The notes: a model not told the origin generated them from the letters alone. A stretch of DNA of 64,000 bases from Pictodentalium vernedei (GCA_031216915.1 CM062291.1:37700484-37764483); one strand, 5' to 3'; positions 44,694 through 55,319 are shown, counted from the first letter of the stretch. Program-made: numbers and translations.

Positions 44694-44933
44694 ACCTAAC
44701 ATGAAAAGCAGACGACACCTGCAAAAAAAATTCTTGAATAACTATTATTTTCATGTTTTGTCTCAAAAACATAGGTTATGACCACTCACTGGAACGAGCT
44801 CGACGAGCTCGTTCCAATGAGGGGTCATAACCTATGTTTTAGAGACAAAAAATGAAAAAATAATGAAAATTAACTGGCGATTTTTGAGAATAGCGCTGGT
44901 CGGTTTTGGCCGTTACGTTAGGTAAAGGGTTAA
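44694..44933. mobile_element. CCCTTTACC-family MITE (type II, full)
   Basis: The left end TCAACCCTTTACCTAACATG has a mutated TTAA; the right end is GTTACGTTAGGTAAAGGG then TTAA. The hairpin core GGAACGAGCTC-GAC-GAGCTCGTTCC has perfect arms extending through GGTTATGACC. Confidence 0.9.
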
Positions 44934-45481
44934 GAGGCACTCTCCCAGAAATATAATTAGGCACAGACATGCGAACAAATTTTGGTGATCAAAAATAATT
45001 TAGCACTTATAAACCCATTTACTGCTAGAACACAACCTTTCAGCTTATGTGAGGCCTTTATCAAGTGGCCTCTGGATAAAGCCTTCGAAGAAAGCTACAC
45101 GATTATGATCTAACAGTAAATGAGTTATAAAGGTGTTACAATCCATTTCTTATCATGTGCCATCTGAAGACTCGAACGGCTGTGCTGATAATTTAACATT
45201 GGATTTTTTTTTGTTAGATAGTGCTCTCATCGTTCAGTTCAAGGCTTTTCATTTCATATTTAATGTATGAGAGTTTTAAACCAGACCAACGATATGAACG
45301 AGCGCGGTCGAGTGTGGTTTAAATATCACTTTGCAGAAGCTGGTTGTGTTAGTGTTGAGGTAGGCTTCCGGTCGATAGATGTTGCATAGCGCGGCCAAAA
45401 TCCTGAACCGGGAGTTAAATGGGTACAAATGAATGCATTCTGCTACACCATTAATGTTGAAAAATCAATTTACTTGATGAT

Positions 45482-45675
45482 TCCGTGGGAACCCCTCGGG
45501 AAGTGAAACAGTTCTTCTATTACTGGTAAAATAGGACCCGGTCACCAATGCATGTCAGTCGTCTAAAATGGGCAACATGGGTACAAACGACTGACTAAAT
45601 TTGACTTTATCTCCATGCTGCGTTCACGATTTGCCTTTGTGCAGAAATATGTGACCTAAAACACCAATAAATAAA
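45482..45675 (+). repeat. SINE-like repeat
   Basis: It has GGAACCCCTCGGGAAGTGAA, TACTGGTAAAATAGGACCCG and GACTGACTAAATTTGACTTT and ends AAACACCAATAAATAAATG. It is followed after about 20 bp by another copy in the same orientation. Confidence 0.75.
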
Positions 45676-45694
45676 TGCATGCACATTTTTTTAG

Positions 45695-45905
45695 TAAACC
45701 CCGGGAAGTGAACCTGTGCTTGTTTACTGTCGTAAACAAGCTCTGTTTTACTGGTAAAATAGGACCGAGTCGCCAATGCTTGGGGTGGAAGCATTCTAAA
45801 ATAGGCAACATGCGTATAAATATTTGGCTGGACTTGACTTTATATCCATGTTGCGGTCACTATTAGCCACTGTGCAGAAATATTTGACCTTAAACAGCAA
45901 TTTAA
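45695..45905 (+). repeat. SINE-like repeat, tandem neighbour
   Basis: AACCCCGGGAAGTGAACCTG, GTTTACTGTCGTAAACAAGC, GGAAGCATTCTAAAATAGGC, ending TTTGACCTTAAACAGCAA. The A-rich tail is replaced by a MITE starting near 45911. Confidence 0.75.
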
Positions 45906-45910
45906 TCTTA

Positions 45911-46110
45911 TTCAAACTCTTCTCTCTGATGTCAAAATACAGAAATTTCAAGCAACAATGTTTTCCCATCATGTAACTTGGAATTTAACGAATTCAATCG
46001 TGTTTGACCGTGCCCATTGGCCTCTGTCAAATATGACTGAATTGGTTAAATTCACAGTTGCGTTATGGGAAAAATTTAGAAATTTCGAGATCATTTTGCA
46101 GAGAATTAAC
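45911..46110. mobile_element. Decayed GACAGAGCTC-family MITE
   Basis: TTCTCTCTGATGTCAAAATA on the left and TTGCAGAGAATTAA on the right; the interior CGAATTCAATCGTGTTTGAC and GACTGAATTGGTTAAATTCA match the copy at 9526-9734. The hairpin centre is degraded. Confidence 0.6.
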
Positions 46111-46382
46111 ATTGTATTTGACCCCACTTAATCACAAGGGAATTATTTCAGCTTATGCTAACATACAGTTCTTATTTGCGGGAATCGTGCCAGTTGAAGA
46201 GGGATCATTGTGATGCTGGCCCTAACCATAAACGTAAAGCGGATAATGATAAAGTTAATATTTGTGTTACGTACAATATCATTCAGGTGACACATTCAAG
46301 ATTTTTAAGTATCAGCCATATTCCATTCCTGCTGTTTTCAACTCAAGTATTGTAATAATTCTCCGTAAATAAATTTTTTGCT

Positions 46383-46610
46383 TTCCCGTGGGAATCCCGG
46401 GAAGTGATGCAGCGCTTGTTTACTGTGATAAACCTCTTTTTACTGGTAACATAGGATCCGATCATTAATGCCTGTGCTGGAAGTCCTATAAAAAGGCCAA
46501 CATTGGTTTAAACGACTGGCTGGCCTTGACTTTATATCCATGTTGTGGTCACGATTAGCCATTGTGCAAAAATATGTGTCTTTAAAAACCAATAAATGAA
46601 TAAACATCAG
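46383..46610 (+). repeat. SINE-like repeat
   Basis: It starts TTCCCGTGGGAATCCCGGGA, has CTTGTTTACTGTGATAAACC, GACTGGCTGGCCTTGACTTT and GTGGTCACGATTAGCCATTG and ends AAACCAATAAATGAATAAA. A right-end fragment of a CCCTTTACC MITE (GTTAGTTAAAGGGTCAA) follows at about 46694-46711. Confidence 0.75.
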
Positions 46611-46739
46611 ATTTAACCAAGAGATTTTTCGATGGGCAAAGATGAATATTTAGTAATTTAAGAATATTTTTACAAGTGTCATTTTCTATTCAAGTTAGTT
46701 AAAGGGTCAAAGCAAAGGTGTAAACATTTATTTATTATA

Positions 46740-47517
46740 ACTCACTCTCGAGGAGAATGGTGGTATACTGGATTACATGCGTTCGTCCGTCCACTGCGAT
46801 ATCTCAGCAGTGAGTGAATGGATTTCAATGAAATTTGGTATGAGGGATCCTTGTTACAAGTCGCTCTTGCACTTGTTATAAAAGGCTGCCGGCGTATTTT
46901 TTCACTCAAGTTACGTTCCTTACTTTGTAAATTTTTCATGATTTCTTTCCGTTCGCAGCGATATCTCCGCAGTGAGTTACTGTGAGTGGGTGGATTTCAA
47001 TGAAATTTGTTACGAGGGATCCCTGTGAGAAGCTGCTTCTGCAGCTGTTATAGAAAGTCGCCAGCATATTTTTCACCAGAGTTACAGTCCTTACTTTGTC
47101 AATTTTTCATAATTTGTCTGTCCGCAGCGATATCTCAGCAGCGAGTTAATGGATTTCATTGAAATTTGGTATGAGGAACCCTTGTGAAAAGCCACTCCTG
47201 CAGCTGTTCTTAAAAGGTTGCCCGCGTATTTTCACCAGCGTTACGATCATCACTTTGTCAATTTTTCATGATTTTTTCCCCGTCCACAGCGATATCTCAG
47301 TGGTGGATGGAGGGATTTCAGTGAAATTTGGTCTGAGAGATTCTTGTGATAAGCCGCTCCTCAACGTTGTTTCCCCGCGTATTTCTCACCAGAGTTACGG
47401 TCCTTACTTTGTCAATTTTTAAACAGTGTTTCGGTCCTTACTTTGTTTTTATTTCATTTATACTTCACCCCGGAGCACTGCCGTGGGGGTATAATGGCCT
47501 TCAACAATAGCTCTTGT
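46740..47517 (+). mobile_element. Tandem-core element, four ~160-bp units
   Basis: CGTTCGTCCGTCCACTGCGA leads into units beginning GATATCTC-GCAGTGAGT at about 46799, 46958, 47127 and 47289. Each contains TTTCAATGAAATTTGGTATG and TTACTTTGTCAATTTTTCAT. The right end CGGAGCACTGCCGTGGGGGT precedes AATAGCTCTTGTTTA, again with the CTTGTT terminus. Confidence 0.7.
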
Positions 47518-47529
47518 TTATTTGCTTAT

Positions 47530-49116
47530 TAGCTCACCTGACTGAAAGTCAGGGTGAGCCATCCTGGTCAACTTCATCGTGAAGGTGGTGCTTGTCTTTT
47601 TTTTCCCAAACCACTGACCATATTTTAATGAAATTTCACATGAGTAGTGGTTATATAGGAGCATTTGGGTTTTTCTTTCAATTTAGGTTTCTGCTCATAC
47701 TGAGGAGGGGGTGAGGCCAAAATGCCCCAATTTCTTTTTAAAATTTTCTCATGAACCAACTGTAGCAGAGATGTTTGGTATAGGGCTTCCTTTTGAGGTG
47801 TAGACTCAAGTTTGTGCAAGAGAAGTTCGAGGGGCAATATTTGTCATCGTTACGGGAGGGTCAAGAATTTTCGCCTCACCCAAATTTTCTATTTTCCAAA
47901 CCGAGAGGCCGATTTGAACCAAATTTGATATGAAGTATTAATGGGTCATAAGTACTTGATTGATGCAAAAATGTTTTTTTTTTTAAAAATGCCCCTTGGG
48001 AACCACAGGAACTAAAAATAGAAAAAATTCAAACGCCCATATCTCCAAAACTCCAAAACTACACGGCACTGGGAATTCTTATTTGGTGTGAGGCTTCCTT
48101 AGGACCAATAGAATGGAATGGTCCCAAAAAATTGCTATCGGTTTTATCAAACGGTACTTTTTCGGGACTTTGAAAAAATGCTGAGTCAGCATTTTTTAAC
48201 ACTGTGAGTAATGGGGAAAACATTTAAGTCTCTTCTCCCAAACCACTGCCCCAAAAGCTTTCAAATTTCGAATATAACATTATAATAATTGGAAGATTGT
48301 TTCACATGTTTGTTGAAATCAAATCCCTGGGTCCATATTTGGGCTTTCTATGGAAGCCCAAATGTTTAAATCAGTGTAGTATGAGTAATATTCTTTAAAA
48401 CTCTTCTTCAGATCCACCAATCAGAATCTTTTGAGCCCGAATTATAACTTAGTTCAATATGAGGAATTTTCTTTAAAAATCTTCTTGTTCAGATCCAGCA
48501 GCCGGAATGTTTTAATATTTGGTATACAGCATCCTTAGAGAGGCGTGATTCAAGTTTCTTCAAGTCAAGTCTCTGAATCCACATTTGGGCTCCCTGTGGG
48601 AGACCGAATTGTTACTTTGTTCAATATGAGGAACATTTTTTAAAAATCTTCTTCACATCCACCAGTAAGAATCTTTTGATATTTGGTATACTGTATCGTT
48701 AGGGAGGTGAGATTCAAATTTGTTAAAGCCAAGTCCCTGGATTCATATTTGGAGGCTCTGCGGGAGCCCGAATTATAACTTAGTTCAACATGAGGAATAT
48801 TTTTTTAAAATATTTTTCTTTAGATCCAGTAGTCAGAATCTTTTGATATTTGGTGTACCGCATCCTTGGGGAGGTGAGATTCAAGTTTGTTCAAGCCAAG
48901 TTCCTGGGTTCATATTTCAGCTTCCAGTGGGAGCCCGAATTATAACTTAGTTCAATATGAGGAATATTTTTTGAAAATCATTTTTCTTCAGATCCACCCT
49001 TCAGAATGTTTTGATATTTGGTATATGGTTTTCTTAATGGGGCAGATGCAACTTCGTTCAAATCAGGACCCTCATTGTCAGGTGAGCTCTCTCGGGTCCC
49101 TTGGGGCCTCTTGTTT
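47530..49116 (+). mobile_element. AGCTCACCTGA-family element (copy 2)
   Basis: It begins TAGCTCACCTGACTGAAAGT and CAGGGTGAGC, lacks most of the GTCC microsatellite, and continues with a 5' domain shared with copy 1 (CGATTTGAACCAAATTTGAT). Then come about five core units of 150-170 bp with CAGAATCTTTTGATATTTGG and GATTCAAGTTTGTTCAAG. It ends TGTCAGGTGAGCTC, a CCCTTGGGG hairpin and CCTCTTGTTTA. Confidence 0.78.
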
Positions 49117-49118
49117 AG

Positions 49119-49240
49119 GTTTAGAGTCACTTTCCGCATCTATGGATATATTATGACCGTAACACAAACGTAAAATCAGTTATAACCCATCTTTTATACC
49201 TATGCTGATGAGTTTAGAAGACTTCATCCTAAGCATTAGT
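49119..49240 (-). repeat. SINE-like repeat fragment
   Basis: The minus strand reads CGGTCATAATATATCCATAG and GATGCGGAAAGTGACTCTAA, the 3' third of the SINE-like family. It abuts the end of the preceding element. Confidence 0.5.
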
Positions 49241-49454
49241 GACCAGGTACTGTTTTTAGCAGTAATACAGAATCTGTTTACCACACGGGGCGATGGGGGT
49301 CGTAGGGCCCAGCGAATCACCCATTTTTTTTTATTCGAATTAGAATCTAGTCTCGAATCGAATCAGGGGCGTCTTTAAGACTGGGAGAAGGGGGGGGGTG
49401 GATGATGTAAACCTGATTTGTTCCAACAGTGATGTCTAAAGTCCCGACTGATAA

Positions 49455-49523
49455 AATATTCCAACTACATCACCAAGGCATGCCTTCGTCGAAGGCATGC
49501 CTTGGTGATGTAGTTGGAATATT
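49455..49523. repeat. Perfect 69-bp palindrome with one-base centre
   Basis: Both arms are 34 bases: AATATTCCAACTACATCACC ... GCATGCCTTCG, then T, then the exact complement. No terminal MITE motif was seen next to it. Confidence 0.95.
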
Positions 49524-50019
49524 ACCCAATAAGAATTATAGTTCAAAAACATAAATTGGTGTGAGAATCGTCGGTACTTGGCACTGCATGGGGCTAGCCG
49601 CTAGCAGCAGCTCATCGCTGATATTGCTTGGAAGCTTTTAAAAAAATATCAACAGTGGTAGTGTGACTGGAATTAGCAGCCTGGTGACATGGGTACAGAT
49701 GTTGTTTCTTTTTAGATAGCGGAAACTTCACTGTTTATTTTCAATATTATTTATGTACAATTTCCACTTGAACTATGCGTATAGTGAAACGACGAAAAAG
49801 ACTGATGCAAAGATATTTTGCGGTGAAAAGATTCGAATGGAAAGAGATCATGCAGCCGATTCGAATCGAGCCGAATACCAACTTAAGATTCGAATCGAAT
49901 CGAATCTTGAATTTTCGCAGGGCCATAGGGTTGGGGGCTTAAAACTTTTGCCGTTGCATACCGCTTTATGCGATGGTGCGATAAGTAAAGATATAATGGA
50001 CGATTTTCTTGCCCACGCC

Positions 50020-50254
50020 TTAAACCTCTGCACACTGATGTCCAAATCTCAAAATGTCAAGCTGCAAGTTTTTTTCCTATAATGCAACTGGGATATGAAG
50101 CAGTTCAATCCTAATTGACAGATTCAGCCTTGTCTGACAGAGTGGTGCTCGGTCAATGAAGATTGAATTGGTTAAATTCCTAGTTGGTCTGGAAACAAAT
50201 TGCGGTTTGTAATTTTTGTGTTTTGATATAAGTGTGATGAAGACGTAATATTAA
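50020..50254. mobile_element. Decayed GACAGAGCTC-family MITE, nested
   Basis: Bounded by TTAAACCTCTGCACACTGAT and GTGTGATGAAGACGTAATAT then TAA. The interior CTTGTCTGACAGAG and AGATTGAATTGGTTAAATTC matches 9526-9734. It lies inside the putative hAT-like element. Confidence 0.65.
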
Positions 50255-50369
50255 CAAGACAATAGGAAAGACTTTAGCGCAACACGAATAGAACCGAATC
50301 GACGAGACGATTTCGAATCTTTGCAGGCCCCTATATATATAATGAGATTCTATGTGCGCTTCTCCTACA

Positions 50370-50606
50370 TTAACCCTTTGAACTCTGGTGGTATCTTCCA
50401 TGTCAGTTCCAGGGTAACAATAGGAAGAGTCCATATTTAGTATTTGGGGGTAAACCAATTAATATTTTCAACGTGCAGCCTTAGGGCTGCACGTTGAAAA
50501 TATTGATTGGTCTACACCACACATTTACCTTGCAGTCATCCCCCTTAATGACATTATGACGTAGTTTGTGACCAGGTCGGAAAAACGGCCTCTTGAGTTC
50601 AAAGGG
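50370..50606. mobile_element. TTAA-type MITE with CCCTTTGAACTC ends
   Basis: Left TTAACCCTTTGAACTC, right GAGTTCAAAGGG (right TTAA lost). The centre pairs AATATTTTCAACGTGCAGCC with its exact complement around TTA, flanked by CCAAT/ATTGG. Another terminus variant of the CCCTTT group. Confidence 0.75.
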
Positions 50607-50879
50607 CGAATGAACCGATTTCGATGAAACTTCTCAAACATGACCACTAACAAACATGATGCGTGCATTTTCAAATTTCCACTCTGGCTATTTTAACCAA
50701 GTTATCTCCTCTTGAAATATGAACAGTTAATGTAGATTTCAAAATGAAATTATATTCTTTTGTGCGCAACTCCTGCTTTTATTAATTTTTAATCTGCAAT
50801 AATTTTAACCAGGTTATCTCCTCTGGAAGATAGAAAAAATACTTATTCTGGGTGAAATTCTTCTGGGTGCAACTCACAC

Positions 50880-51145
50880 CAAATAGATCATTTGATTGTG
50901 ATGAAACTTTTCATACATGGCCTCTTCCAAGTGGACATGTGCATATTTCAAAATTTTCAAGCTCCGAAATTTTCACCAACTTGTCGCCACCTTATAACTT
51001 GGATTTAATATACATTTTTGTATGAAATTCCGAAGCTCAGCGCTTCGAAATTTCATACAAAAATGTATATTAAATGAAAGTTAAACGGGAGATAAGTGGG
51101 TCAAAATTTCGGAGTTTGAAAATTTTGAAATCGGCACATGTCCGC
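50880..51145. repeat. Long foldback element
   Basis: The inner near-perfect hairpin has arms TTAATATACATTTTTGTATG and complement (51007-51074). Outer arms pair GTGGACATGTGC with a diverged GGCACATGTCCGC, and AAGCTCCGAAATTTT with AAATTTCGGAGTTT. DNA at 50620-50880 repeats related GTTATCTCCTCT-GAA units. Confidence 0.65.
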
Positions 51146-51160
51146 TTAAGAACTAAAACT

Positions 51161-51283
51161 ATCACTGAAAGTAATTAAAACCCACAATCTTGACTTTACA
51201 GAATGCGCCCGGAAGCGCCGCTCAACATTCAAGAGCGCATTTTCGAAAGCAAGGATTGTGGGTTTTAATTACCTTCAATGATA
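51161..51283. repeat. Foldback hairpin
   Basis: Arms CTATCACTGAAAGTAATTAA then AACCCACAATCTTG pair with CAAGGATTGTGGGTTTTAAT then TACCTTCAATGATAG. The loop is about 45 bases and GC-richer than the flanks. Confidence 0.75.
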
Positions 51284-51616
51284 GGTTTAGTTTTTTTTTG
51301 CATCTTGTCTCTTCGACCAAATGAGGGATCGCCTATAACATAATTTGTAAAAACTCTTGTTGTTGCCGCCAAGGTGTAACCACAGATGCTGAAACAACAT
51401 TAAACACCAACAAGCAAATCAATAATTCCTGTCTTTCTAACACGTGTTAAAGAGGCCTATTCCTTGGGACACCAACGGCACCCAGGAGAACATGGCAACA
51501 GCGGCAGCTGCCTCAGTGGGCCCCACACACCCGCAGAGATGTGTGTGTGTGCACGCGCGCGCGCATGCATGTTTTAGAGTGAGTGCTTTTGAGTGGGGTG
51601 ACGCATGTGTGTACAT

Positions 51617-52071
51617 ACACGCTAAAAACTAAAATGTTAAAAACTACACTTGAAGTGCTGTATTTAACACTTACTAAGTGCTGAACTAGCACTTTGTTCA
51701 AGTGTAGACATTCCAGAACTTGGCAGGTGTTACAATAATACCACTTGACAAGTGTAATGTCGCGACACTTAAAAGGAACAACGCAGATGACGCGGATCAG
51801 GCTCGAACTCTCGAGCCTGATCCGCGTCATCTGCGTTGTGTCCTTTTAATTATGTGCCCACCAAGCGCAAAACAAATTATGAACGATTCTGGAAGAACTA
51901 CCAATGCTAGACACATGGGAAGTGCCATCCATTCAAGTTTCAGATGTCTGACGATTGTAATGTCTAAGTGCTTAAAGCATTGCACTTTGAGTGTTAAAAT
52001 CAAACCCTAAGAGATAGAATGGGTTTAACACCTTGAAAGTGTCAGTTTTAACACTTTAGTTTTTAGTGTGT
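51617..52071. mobile_element. MITE with CACGCTAAAAACTAAAATG ends
   Basis: Left TACACGCTAAAAACTAAAAT and right CACTTTAGTTTTTAGTGTGTA are inverted. The interior has several AAGTGTTAAA-like and CACTTGAAG-like short inverted repeats. The centre is a long hairpin (about 51770-51848) whose arms contain ACGCAGATGACGCGGATCAG. Superfamily unclear. Confidence 0.7.
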
Positions 52072-52669
52072 ATGCAGAAGAGTGTATCGTGGAGGGTGTT
52101 TATGCGAGAAGTGTGTGGTGTGGCGATATGTGATTGTGGACAAAGCGGATGTTTGCTGAAATATTAATTTGACCGATAACAGAAAACCACGTAACAAAGC
52201 TCTTCGTGGATTTGCCACTGTCAATACAGTTTAATGAATGTCAATAAGTTCAGGTCTACTGGATAGAAAATTCAAGTGGTGAAATTTATCAATTTTTATC
52301 GTTATTACTCAGATGACAGTGAGTACATATTGTCCATCAATGAAATACGTCTTGCGGATATAATGCGATTTCGTTTCCGACCAATACGAACAAACACATC
52401 CATACATATTAGTCGTGCTCCCACACAATTCTTAAAAACAGATCCGAACTGATCAAATTCTAATATCAGAGTGTTTCATCATCATGATTCACATGTGGCA
52501 CTGTTCGCAATGACGAGTAGCCTACATGTAACGTGCTCCCAGATTCTGGTGACAGCATTATTTCCTGTGATTTATGAGGGAAAACCCTTAAACTTGAAGT
52601 ACATCACGTTCTGTAAGGTGAAAATGAAAATATGCATTAGTCGAGATTGAATTAAAAATATTTACTCAC

Positions 52670-52804
52670 AGCAGGAATGCCCCCCAACGTTTGTTCCAGA
52701 AGCTTGTTCATCAGACGAGTCTTTACAGTCATCCTCTCCGTCACACAACCATCTCATTGGAATGCAGTTACCATTCTGGCACAAAAATTCCCCCGATGCA
52801 CAGT
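52670..52804 (-). CDS. LDL-receptor class A repeat exon (second coding exon)
   Basis: On the minus strand, acceptor TTCACATCACTTTCAG precedes a 135-nt exon ending at donor GTGAGTAA. It completes a split codon (H) and reads [20 protein letters not shown], then [12 protein letters not shown], then [12 protein letters not shown]. This is one complete LDLa module: six cysteines and the calcium-binding acidic cluster (CDG-x-x-DC-x-D-x-SDE). Phase 1-1 boundaries are typical of LDLa exons in LDLR, VLDLR and LRP genes. Such modules bind lipoproteins, vitellogenin or other ligands outside the cell. Which receptor this is cannot be told from one module; further exons should lie below 52670, but none was recognised down to 49 kb. 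Confidence 0.82.
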
Positions 52805-53127
52805 CTGAAAGTGATGTGAAATTATCAAATAAGAGAAAATGGATACTACGTAAAACATATATTAGTATTTATTACGACCAAACTCTAGCATTCGTCGTTT
52901 CGACACATTGCGGCCACAGACAGATACTACTAATAATGACAGTTTGCAGTCTTCTCATAGCAATGCTGCTAAAAAAGCATAAATTTAATCGTAATTAAAA
53001 ACACGCTGAAACTTGCCGAATACAATATATATATATAAATATCGTTAATTAATTATAAGAGAATAATATTAATTACTGATTATTTCAATAATAATAATAA
53101 TTACTCTATGTGAAAGTTAAAACTTAC

Positions 53128-53221
53128 GGCCTATGATTGTTGGCGTTCCGCTTAATAATACTGGATCTATCCACACTAATATAAAAAACACAAAACAACA
53201 TATCGTACGCACACTCTTCAT
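53128..53221 (-). CDS. Signal-peptide first exon of the LDLa protein
   Basis: The minus-strand ATG at 53221 reads MKSVRTICCFVFFILVWIDP and continues VLLSGTPTIIG before donor GTAAGT. A basic N-region, a hydrophobic core (about residues 7-18) and small residues near 24-26 make a signal peptide. The exon ends in phase 1 and joins the LDLa exon in frame (GGC C|AC TGT). The ATG is the first in frame after an in-frame upstream TAA (the ATAAATAATG context). The mature protein would begin a few residues before the first LDLa cysteine, as in LDLR-family receptors. Confidence 0.75.
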
Positions 53222-53224
53222 TAT

Positions 53225-53420
53225 TTATATCCGATTAGTACGTCTCAAATTATTTTTGTTTTCACAATCTACCCCAGAAGTGTCGCTGGATTCTTTCACG
53301 TCCCGACCGTCGTGAATACACATTCACAAGACAGACACTCTTGCAACGACCTCAAATCCTCTCTTTTGATTGGCGCCAAGGTTTGGGGATCTTGAAACTG
53401 CTATAAATGTTTCGTGAACT
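53225..53420 (-). promoter_or_regulatory. Probable 5' UTR and promoter region of the LDLa gene
   Basis: Upstream of the ATG the minus strand is relatively GC-richer and free of recognised repeats. A CCAAT pentamer lies at about 53369-53374 (minus) next to a TTGGCGCC motif. No TATA box at a sensible distance was identified. Inferred from position only. Confidence 0.3.
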
Positions 53421-54224
53421 TGTTGAACGATGAAATTGTAAGAAGTTGTTTTAAAGTTTTCAAATATTTAGAGAACTCAGTTCAGTTCTCTTCAAAACAC
53501 AAACGATTCCCGTCCGACCGAAACAGCAGTGACTGACAATAATAAAAGGGCAGTTGATCGTTCGATTATTTCAGCCTCATTTGGAAAAAGCATGGTGTGG
53601 CTCATGAATAATCATTTCCAACATCAGGCCACTGTGACGTCAAGTATAATTTGTACTCGCGAGAAAACAGCCGTGCAAGAAAGTGGAACGGCTGGACTTT
53701 TCTCGTTTTCTCTTATCTTTCAACGATTTTTGTTGAATGACAATTTTTGTTTTTGTGTTTCGTTTTGTGTGTATTACAACAACCCCATACCCCAAAGGAT
53801 TATTTTGAATGTCCTGCGGCAACCTGGTTGTTTACAACAGTTACTGTGGAATTCCTCTTGCGTCATCGCACATTCTTACTACGTGTTGTAGTACGAAAGC
53901 TTCATTCATAAAAATCTGCTCGTGTATTGTTACTCGCGAAATGAGTGAATACATAAGTTCCATAGTTCCGCAAATAAATCGAATAGTGGTGTCCATCTGT
54001 AATGCCACTTGGAACTTGGAAGTCTCGCATTACAACTACATGTATATCAAATGATCAGTCATACACAAAATTAATTGACAATAAATACGAGGCTGACGCC
54101 AAATCAACATCTCGACTGAGGAGATACAAAATAGGCCTATGCATAATGCAACCACACACTGTTTTCCATCCCATCCCCACACCAGTTGTTATTGTTAACT
54201 GACTTGAGAGCTAGAAGAAAGACA

Positions 54225-54324
54225 NNNNNNNNNNNNNNNNNNNNNNNNNNNNNNNNNNNNNNNNNNNNNNNNNNNNNNNNNNNNNNNNNNNNNNNNNNNN
54301 NNNNNNNNNNNNNNNNNNNNNNNN
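54225..54324. other. Assembly gap (100 N)
   Basis: Exactly 100 N, the usual placeholder for an unknown gap length. The right side begins GAGGTTTCCAGGCTGGTTGA, repeated at 56691. Order and distance across this point are not assured. Between 53420 and 54224 I found no supported gene. Confidence 1.
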
Positions 54325-54401
54325 GAGGTTTCCAGGCTGGTTGAGCATATACTGCATGCGTGATCCTTGGGTCACTGGGACGGACATGGGGGTGTGTGTG
54401 T

Positions 54402-55260
54402 GGGGGGGGGGGGGGGGGAAATTTACCCGGGATAAATATCAGGATATATATTTTAAAAAAAATTTTCACTTCCCGTCCAAAGGACAGGTACCCCCGTCTA
54501 CTATACTTTTAAATTAAGATAAATTTATTGCGGTGTTTAAAAACAACACCAATGAAGGGTTTTTATATAGCCAAATTGCAAACTCTTTTAACATATTGAT
54601 TATCATTAAACTGTTACGCTTGTCAGTAACAGGGCATATTGCTGAAAAATAATTGTTAGAAAAACACACCTCCCAACTGGAAGATAACTTAATTAACGAT
54701 AATATGCACAGATAATTGTTAGAAAAACACCAATCGACAACAAGATAGAATTCTTCATGAACTCACACCTGACATGAAGTCTAAATTAATTTAATTTGAC
54801 TGTCAAGTTTTCAGGTCGTGTTGGTATTTTCCATAAAATTTTCAACTAAAAGCAATTGATGTGAGCTGGTGGACTTGTGGAAAGAGGTGCATTATAGCTC
54901 TTTACTTAGCTTTTTAAATGAACATCATTTGTGATCTTCTTGACTCGGACGATCACTAGTCAATGTTTGTCGTTCTTCTTCCGTTTTGCTTCCGGTTCCA
55001 TCTTTTCTTCCGGGGGGTGGGGGGGGGGGGGGGGGGAGGTCATATAGATATAGCTACCTTTTTGCACAAAATCAATCTATATCGTTTCAAAACGCATTTT
55101 GGAGCAGAAAATAAGGTGTGGGTGGGGGAGGGGAAGGGTGAGGTAATAAGAGCTAATTTTTCACATAAAATCACTATAAATTGTTCAAAATGCATTTTGG
55201 GGCACAAAAATACAGTCAGTGTTGGTAAACCCCCCCCCCCCCCCCCAACAAAAGCAAGCA
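54402..55260. repeat. Low-complexity G/C tracts and a two-unit repeat
   Basis: Poly-G at 54402-54418 and 55017-55036 and poly-C at 55231-55247 bracket AT-rich DNA. Two related units (near 55060 and 55160) share TTTTGCACAAAATCA-like and AACGCATTTTGG-GCA strings, about 105 bp apart. Open frames here read mostly Gly or Pro runs and are not genes. Confidence 0.5.
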
Positions 55261-55319
55261 CTCCTATTCTATATTTCTTAAGCCATTAATTGCCTTCATC
55301 CACACAATTAAACACCAGG

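Larger units (their letters stand above)
49297..50335. mobile_element. Possible hAT-like non-autonomous element
   Basis: Left TAGGGCCCAGCGAATCA and right TTCGAATCTTTGCAGGCCCC are degenerate inverted ends, each followed inward by GAATCGAATC-type repeats; a similar run lies at 49856-49905. The interior contains a long palindrome (49455) and a nested MITE (50020). Assignment is tentative, since no 8-bp duplication was established. Confidence 0.4.

Noticed and set aside
53529-53891. A 120-codon open frame upstream of the LDLa gene on the other strand
   Set aside because: No recognisable domain or motif and no supporting splice or codon pattern; likely chance.
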